Shown here: piece after piece, positions 44,297 through 49,315 of the stretch
Position numbering within the stretch: the first letter of the stretch is position 1
Layout: each line of letters starts with the position of its first letter
Origin: JAEUPI01 sp035499355
GTDB taxonomy: Bacteria; Pseudomonadota; Gammaproteobacteria; Burkholderiales; Burkholderiaceae_C
Length of the DNA: 49,315 nt
Assembly: GCA_035499355.1 (NCBI GenBank)
Contig: DATJYZ010000043.1
Location: forward strand, 1 to 49,315
Reading direction: 5' to 3'
Position numbers and translations under genes: made by a program
The notes under the pieces: generated by a model
Database searches by the model: none
The model's input: the letters and a program-made list of their open reading frames with translations, nothing else
What the model was told of the DNA's origin: nothing

Positions 44297-45976
44297 GTGA
44301 CCGAAGGCAGACTGATCCTCGACCGGGTGTTCGACCACGAGGTGAACCACCCGAACCGCGTGTACCTCACGCAACCCATCGGCAACGGCCAGGTGATGCA
44401 CTACACCTGGGCCCAGGTGCTCGACCAGTCGCGCCGCATGGCCGCCCACCTGCAAAGCCGTGGTCTCGAGCGCGGCGCACGCATCGCCATCCTGTCGAAG
44501 AACTGCGCGCACTTCTTCGTGGCCGAGCTGGCCATCTGGCTCGGCGGCTACACCACGGTGGCGATCTTCCCCACCGAGACCGCCGACACCGTGCGCTTCG
44601 TGCTCGAGCACAGCGAGTCGAGCCTGCTGTTCGTCGGCAAGCTCGACACCTGGCCGCAGCAGCGCGCCGGCGTGCCGGCGGGGCTGCCGTGCATCGCGTT
44701 CCCGCTGGCGCCGAACACCGACTTCGAAACCTGGGACGCGATCACCGCGCGCACCGCGCCGCTGCAGGGCCGGCCGCAGCGCGGAGCCGACGAGCTGGCG
44801 ATGCTGATCTACACGTCGGGCTCCACCGGGCAGCCCAAGGGAGTGATGAACCCGTTCGGCGCCATCTCGCGCGCGGCCGAGGGCATCGCCACCGACGTAC
44901 GCAAGCGCGTCGGCGAAGGTGAAGAGGGGCGCATGCTGTCGTACCTGCCGCTGGCGCACAGCTTCGAGCGCTCGTGGGTCGAGGCGGCGTCGCTGTGGGA
45001 CGGCCACAACCACATCTACTTCGCCGAGTCTCTGGACACCTTCGTGCAGGACCTGCAGCGCGCGCGACCGACGCTGTTCATCTCGGTGCCGCGGCTGTGG
45101 CTGAAGTTCCAGCAGGGGGTTTTCGTCAAGATGCCGCCGGCCAAGCTCGACCGCCTGCTGTCGATCCCGCTGCTCGGCAAGCTGGTGGCGCGTCAGGTGC
45201 TCAAGGGCCTCGGGCTCGACGCCGTCAAGCAGGCCGGCAGCGGCTCGGCGCCGCTGCCGCCGGAGCTCATCCGCTGGTACCGGCGCCTGGGCTTGAAGCT
45301 GTTCGAGGGCTACGGCATGACCGAGGACAACTCGTACTCGCACACCTCCAACGAGCAGGCCAGCGAGCCGGGCTACGTGGGCGTGCCGATGGCCGGCGTG
45401 CAGGTCAAGCTGAGCCCGGAAGGCGAGATCCTGATCAAGTCGCCGGGGCAGTTCAGCGGCTACTACAAGCAACCCGAGCTGACGGCGTCGTCGTTCACCG
45501 AGGACGGGTTCTTTCGCACCGGCGACCGCGGCGAGCGCCGCCCCGACGGGCTGCTGAAGATCACCGGCCGCACCAAGGAGCTGTTCAAGTCCGCCAAGGG
45601 CAAGTACATCGCGCCGGCGCCGATCGAGAACCGCCTCAACGCGCACGCGATGATCGAGCTGTCGCTGGTGTCGGGGGTCGGGCAGCCGGCGGCCTATGCG
45701 CTGGTGGTGCTAGCCGAGTCGCTGCGCCCGCGGCTGGGCGATGCCGCGGTGCGCGCCGAGGTGCAGCGCGAGATGGAGCAGCTGCTCGCCGACGTCAACC
45801 GCTCGTTGTCCGACTACGAGGCGCTGCAGATGATCGTGGTCGCGCGCGAGCCGTGGTCGATCGAGAACGGCTTGCTGACGCCGACCATGAAGATCAAGCG
45901 CAGCCGCATCGAGGCCACGGTGGAGTCCAGGGTCGCCGGCTGGTACGCGCAAGGCGGCCCCGTGCTGTGGGCGTGA
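44297..45976 (+). CDS. AMP-forming acyl-CoA synthetase
   Basis: A 559-residue ANL-superfamily ligase resembling long-chain acyl-CoA synthetases. The P-loop LIYTSGSTGQPKGVMN is at about 172-187, FEGYGMTEDNSYSH at about 336, and FFRTGDRGERRPDGLLKITGRTKE holds the hinge and the Asp/Arg pair. The GTG at 44297 with AGGGA seven bases upstream is chosen over a TTG at 44273. It activates a carboxylic acid as the CoA ester; within the paa locus an aromatic or side-chain fatty acid is plausible, but the substrate is not visible. Confidence 0.88.
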   Translation: MTEGRLILDRVFDHEVNHPNRVYLTQPIGNGQVMHYTWAQVLDQSRRMAAHLQSRGLERGARIAILSKNCAHFFVAELAIWLGGYTTVAIFPTETADTVRFVLEHSESSLLFVGKLDTWPQQRAGVPAGLPCIAFPLAPNTDFETWDAITARTAPLQGRPQRGADELAMLIYTSGSTGQPKGVMNPFGAISRAAEGIATDVRKRVGEGEEGRMLSYLPLAHSFERSWVEAASLWDGHNHIYFAESLDTFVQDLQRARPTLFISVPRLWLKFQQGVFVKMPPAKLDRLLSIPLLGKLVARQVLKGLGLDAVKQAGSGSAPLPPELIRWYRRLGLKLFEGYGMTEDNSYSHTSNEQASEPGYVGVPMAGVQVKLSPEGEILIKSPGQFSGYYKQPELTASSFTEDGFFRTGDRGERRPDGLLKITGRTKELFKSAKGKYIAPAPIENRLNAHAMIELSLVSGVGQPAAYALVVLAESLRPRLGDAAVRAEVQREMEQLLADVNRSLSDYEALQMIVVAREPWSIENGLLTPTMKIKRSRIEATVESRVAGWYAQGGPVLWA

Positions 45977-46000
45977 CATGACTCCGCCCCGAAGCGACCT

Positions 46001-46026
46001 CGGCGCGTCCCTCCCAGGGGGCGCCG
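46001..46026 (+). repeat. Intergenic hairpin between ligase and ThDP-enzyme genes
   Basis: CGGCGC-GT-CCCT-CCC-AGGG-G-GCGCCG folds into an interrupted stem with a 3-base loop. The 105-base gap also has CCGG-CGAAA-CCGG from about 46037. This resembles other GC-rich intergenic elements of the window, without direct alignment to them. Confidence 0.45.
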
Positions 46027-46081
46027 CCAGCGGCCCGGCGAAACCGGATCCGCGGCGTCCGCTTGGCCGCGACGCGCTGCG

Positions 46082-47839
46082 ATGAGCGCCACGCCGCCCT
46101 CCGTTGCGCGTCACGGCGGCGACCGCATCGCCGAGGCGCTGCTCGCTCACGGCGTGCAGCGCGTGTTCACGCTGTGCGGCGGCCACATCTCGCCGATCCT
46201 CTCCGCGGCCAAGGCACGCGGCATCCGCGTGGTCGACGTGCGCGACGAGGTCACCGCGGTGTTCGCCGCCGACGCCACCGCGCGGCTCACCGGCGTGCCC
46301 GGCGTGGCCGCGGTGACGGCCGGCCCGGGCATCACCAACACCATCACCGCGCTGAAGAACGCGCAGCTCGCGCAGAGCCCGGTGGTGCTGCTGGGCGGCG
46401 CGGCACCCACGGCGCTGCAGGGCCGTGGCGCGCTGCAAGACATCGACCAGCGCCCTTTGGTGGAGCCGCACGTCAAGCGCTTCTTCAAGATGCGTCGCCT
46501 GCGCGAGCTGGGGCCCACGGTGGCCGACGCCTTCGCGCTCGCGCGCTCGGGCGTGCCCGGGCCGGTGTTCATCGAATGCCCGGTCGACCTGCTGTACGAC
46601 GAGGCCTCGATCCGCCAGTGGTACGCCGAGGCCGCGGGCAAGGGCAACTCGCTGCCCGAACGTGCGCTGCGCTGGTACCTGAACCGCCACGCGCGGCGCA
46701 TGTTCGCCGGCAGCCAGGACGTGCTGGTGCCCGGCGTGCAGACGGTGTACCTGCCGCGCGCGGGCGACGCCGCCACGCAGGCGGCGCTGAAGGCGCTGGC
46801 CAAGGCGAAGCAGCCATTGATGGTGATCGGCAGCCAGGCCGTGGTGCGTGCCGACCAGGCGGAGCGGCTGGCGCAGGCGGTGCAGCAGCTCGGCGTGCCG
46901 GTGTACCTCTCGGGCATGGCGCGCGGTCTGCTCGGGCGCGACCATGCGCTGCAGATGCGCCACGCGCGCCGCCAGGCGCTGCGCGAGGCCGACTGCGTGC
47001 TGCTGGCCGGCGTGCCGTGCGACTTCAGGCTGGACTACGGGCGCCACGTGCGGCGCCGCGCCACGCTGATCGCGGCCAACCGCAGTGCGCGCGACGCCAG
47101 GCTCAACCGCAGGCCCGACATCGCCGCCATCGGCGACGCCGGGCTCTTCATCGAGGCGCTCGCCGCCGCGCAGCCTGCCAGCGCCACCAACTGGGCGGGC
47201 TGGCTCGGCACGCTGCGCGCGCGCGATCGAGCGCGCGAAGCCGAGATCGACGCGCAGGCCGCGGCCGCCGGCGAATACGTCAATCCGCTGGCGTTCTTTC
47301 GGGCGCTGGAGGTCGAGGCCGGCGACAACGCGGTGTTCGTCGCCGACGGCGGCGACTTCGTGGCCACCGCCAGCTACGTGCTGCACCCGCGCGCGCCGCT
47401 CACCTGGCTGGACCCCGGCGCGTTCGGCACGCTGGGCGTCGGCGCCGGCTTCGCGCTCGGCGCGGCGCTGGCCCGCCCGGACCGCGAAACGTGGATCGTG
47501 TTCGGCGACGGCGCCTGCGGCTGGAGCCTGAGCGAATTCGACAGCTTCGTGCGCCAGGGCATCCCGGTGATCGCGGTGGTCGGCAACGACGCCGGCTGGA
47601 CGCAGATCGCGCGCGAGCAGGTGAAGATGCTCCACGACGACGTGGCCACCGTGCTGGCGCGCAGCGCCTACCACGAGGTGGCCGCCGGCTTCGGCGCACA
47701 GGGCCTGCTGGTGCGCCGCGCCGACGAGGTGCGCCCCGCGCTGCAGCGTGCGCGCGAGCTGGCGCGCCAGGGCAGCGCGGTGCTGGTGAACGTGTGGCTC
47801 GACAAGACCGAGTTTCGCGAGGGCTCGCTGTCGATGTAG
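46082..47839 (+). CDS. Thiamine-diphosphate enzyme, acetolactate synthase-like
   Basis: A 585-residue ThDP enzyme in the three-domain layout of the IlvB family. The Pyr-domain glutamate is E56 (VRDEVTAVFAADA), and the ThDP/Mg motif is VFGDGACGWSLSEFDSFVRQ through GNDAGW (about 475-505). It resembles the ILVBL / 2-hydroxyacyl-CoA lyase group more than anabolic IlvB, judging from the FTLCGGHISPIL start and TKNQVKML-like QVKMLHDDV segment. Such enzymes cleave or condense 2-oxo or 2-hydroxyacyl substrates. Its role in phenylacetate use is unclear; it could process a phenylacetate-derived side product. Confidence 0.82.
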   Translation: MSATPPSVARHGGDRIAEALLAHGVQRVFTLCGGHISPILSAAKARGIRVVDVRDEVTAVFAADATARLTGVPGVAAVTAGPGITNTITALKNAQLAQSPVVLLGGAAPTALQGRGALQDIDQRPLVEPHVKRFFKMRRLRELGPTVADAFALARSGVPGPVFIECPVDLLYDEASIRQWYAEAAGKGNSLPERALRWYLNRHARRMFAGSQDVLVPGVQTVYLPRAGDAATQAALKALAKAKQPLMVIGSQAVVRADQAERLAQAVQQLGVPVYLSGMARGLLGRDHALQMRHARRQALREADCVLLAGVPCDFRLDYGRHVRRRATLIAANRSARDARLNRRPDIAAIGDAGLFIEALAAAQPASATNWAGWLGTLRARDRAREAEIDAQAAAAGEYVNPLAFFRALEVEAGDNAVFVADGGDFVATASYVLHPRAPLTWLDPGAFGTLGVGAGFALGAALARPDRETWIVFGDGACGWSLSEFDSFVRQGIPVIAVVGNDAGWTQIAREQVKMLHDDVATVLARSAYHEVAAGFGAQGLLVRRADEVRPALQRARELARQGSAVLVNVWLDKTEFREGSLSM

Positions 47840-47866
47840 GCTTGCCTCGCCACATCGGAGCGAGAC

Positions 47867-49315
47867 ATGACCGCCGTCCTTCAAAGTTTCATCGCCGGCC
47901 GCTGGCTCGGCGCCAAGCCCGCGCAACAACTGCGCAGCGCCGTCAACGGCCAGCCGGTGGCGAGCACCCATGCCGAGGCCATCGACTTCGGCGAGGCGCT
48001 GCACCACGCGCGCACGGTGGGCCTGCCCAACCTGCTGAAGCTCGACTTCCAGCAGCGCGCCGGCATCCTGAAAGCGCTGGCCAAGCACCTCAACGACCAC
48101 AAGGAGCGCCTCTACGCGGTGTCGGCACACACCGGCGCCACGCGCACCGACGGCTGGATCGACATCGAAGGCGGCAGCGGCACGCTGTTCGCGTATTCGA
48201 GCGTGGGCGGCAACGAGCTGCCGTCGGGCAACGTGGTGCACGAAGGGCCGGCCACCAGCTTGAGCAAGAAGGGCGGCTTCGCGGGCACGCACATCCTGGT
48301 GCCGCGGCGCGGCGTGGCGGTGCACATCAACGCGTTCAACTTTCCGGTGTGGGGCCTGCTCGAGAAGTTCGCGCCGACCTTCCTGGCCGGGATGCCGTGC
48401 ATCGGCAAGCCGGCCACCGCCACCAGCTACCTCACCGAGGCGCTGGTGCGCCTGATCGACCAGTCAGGCCTGTTGCCCGTCGGCGCGCTGCAACTCGTGA
48501 TCGGCGGCACCGGCGACCTGCTGGATAGGCTCGACGGCCAGGACGTGGTCACCTTCACCGGCAGCGCCGACACCGCGTCCAAGCTGCGGGTGCACCCCAA
48601 CATCGTCAAGCAGTCGATCCCGTTCAACGCCGAGGCCGACTCGCTAAACTGCGCGATCCTGGCGCCCGACGTGTCGCCCGACGACGAGGAGTTCGATCTC
48701 TTCGTCAAGGAGGTGGCGCGCGAGATGACCGTGAAGGCCGGCCAGAAGTGCACCGCGATCCGCCGCGCGATCGTGCCGCGAGAGCACGCGGCGGCGGTGG
48801 CCGAGCGGCTGCGCAACCGGTTGGCCAAGACCGTGGTCGGCGACCCGGCGAACGACACCGTGCGCATGGGCGCGCTGGCGTCGCATGCGCAGGCCAAAGA
48901 CGTGGCCGAGCGCGTGGCCGAGCTAACGCGCGGCGCCGAGGTGGTGTATTCGGCGAAGGACGGCTTCAACCCCGTCGGCGTCGGCGTTTCCGAGGGCGCC
49001 TTCTTCGCGCCCACGCTGCTGCTGGCGAAAGACGCAGCGAACCACGCCGCGCACGACGTGGAAGCGTTCGGCCCGGTGAGCACGCTGATGCCGTACGACA
49101 CGGTCGACGAGGCCATCGCGCTGGCGGCCAAGGGCCGCGGCAGCCTGGTGGGCACGCTGGTCACCAAAGACCCCGCCACCGCCGCGCACGTGGTGCCGCA
49201 GATCGCCGCGTGGCACGGCCGCCTGCTGGTGCTCGACCGCGAGGCGGCGGTGGAATCCACCGGCCACGGCAGCCCGCTGCCGGGCCTGAAGCACGGCGGC
49301 CCGGGCCGCGCCGGC
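47867..49315 (+). CDS. paaZ: Ring-opening enzyme PaaZ, aldehyde dehydrogenase domain (partial)
   Basis: The frame runs open from the ATG at 47867 to the window end, 483 codons. It starts QSFIAGRWLG and is an aldehyde dehydrogenase-type domain. Cys295 (AGQKCTAIRR) and Glu256 (NAEADSLN) fall at the same numbers as the catalytic residues of E. coli PaaZ. PaaZ opens the oxepin-CoA ring through a C-terminal hydratase domain and then oxidises the aldehyde here; whether that second domain follows cannot be seen. A GGAGCGAG stretch precedes the start. Confidence 0.92.
   Translation, partial: MTAVLQSFIAGRWLGAKPAQQLRSAVNGQPVASTHAEAIDFGEALHHARTVGLPNLLKLDFQQRAGILKALAKHLNDHKERLYAVSAHTGATRTDGWIDIEGGSGTLFAYSSVGGNELPSGNVVHEGPATSLSKKGGFAGTHILVPRRGVAVHINAFNFPVWGLLEKFAPTFLAGMPCIGKPATATSYLTEALVRLIDQSGLLPVGALQLVIGGTGDLLDRLDGQDVVTFTGSADTASKLRVHPNIVKQSIPFNAEADSLNCAILAPDVSPDDEEFDLFVKEVAREMTVKAGQKCTAIRRAIVPREHAAAVAERLRNRLAKTVVGDPANDTVRMGALASHAQAKDVAERVAELTRGAEVVYSAKDGFNPVGVGVSEGAFFAPTLLLAKDAANHAAHDVEAFGPVSTLMPYDTVDEAIALAAKGRGSLVGTLVTKDPATAAHVVPQIAAWHGRLLVLDREAAVESTGHGSPLPGLKHGGPGRAG

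Noticed and set aside
40967..45646. Minus-strand open frame of 1559 codons across paaE, paaR, paaJ and the ligase.
   Set aside because: Same antisense effect; it resembles no protein and crosses four supported genes.

Overview
This is a high-GC stretch with tightly packed, translationally coupled genes. The gene set (an MBH-type hydrogenase operon in the Cupriavidus order, a TetR-type PaaR phenylacetate regulon, a lone DUF4242/LuxR-hydrolase cluster, Bug and ABC_sub_bind binding proteins) points to a betaproteobacterium of the order Burkholderiales, probably a facultative H2 oxidiser. No rRNA, tRNA, CRISPR array or intact mobile element was seen.

Layout. 1-6456: end of an MscS channel gene; a 2-keto-4-pentenoate hydratase-like gene divergent from a TetR regulator; an SDR and a DHA2 drug-type exporter; a DAHP synthase; a MenA-like prenyltransferase. 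Two matching 22-bp inverted repeats lie in front of tetR and of the SDR gene. 6664-22288: an uninterrupted [NiFe]-hydrogenase locus, hupSLCDFGHIJK-hypABFCDE-hypX. The small subunit carries all six cysteines of the [4Fe-3S] proximal cluster typical of O2-tolerant membrane-bound enzymes, and HypX makes the active-site CO under air. 22343-23810: a small cytochrome c, a duplicated DUF2892 membrane protein, and a poor region with a frameshifted Bug-receptor remnant. 23811-32655: a complete V/A-type ATPase operon (H-C-I-K-F-E-A-B-D) whose last gene is translationally coupled to a nickel/cobalt transporter of the HX4DH type. 32703-35719 (minus strand): two DUF4242 proteins, an alpha/beta-hydrolase/LuxR fusion with a cysteine nucleophile, and an orphan ABC substrate-binding protein. 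35867-49315: phenylacetate catabolism (paaI, paaK, paaABCDE, paaR, thiolase, an acyl-CoA synthetase, a thiamine-diphosphate enzyme, and the start of paaZ, cut by the window edge).

How they work together. The hydrogenase feeds H2 electrons through cytochrome b to the quinone pool, and its maturation needs nickel. The Ni/Co transporter at the end of the ATPase operon, ten kb downstream, could supply it. The V/A ATPase would use or make proton motive force beside the usual F-type enzyme, which is not in this window. The paa genes activate phenylacetate to its CoA ester (PaaK), epoxidise it (PaaABCDE), open the ring (PaaZ) and finish by thiolysis; PaaR probably acts on the palindrome that overlaps the paaI promoter. 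Intergenic hairpin repeats, including two 86% identical 58-bp copies, sit inside three operons directly after stop codons.
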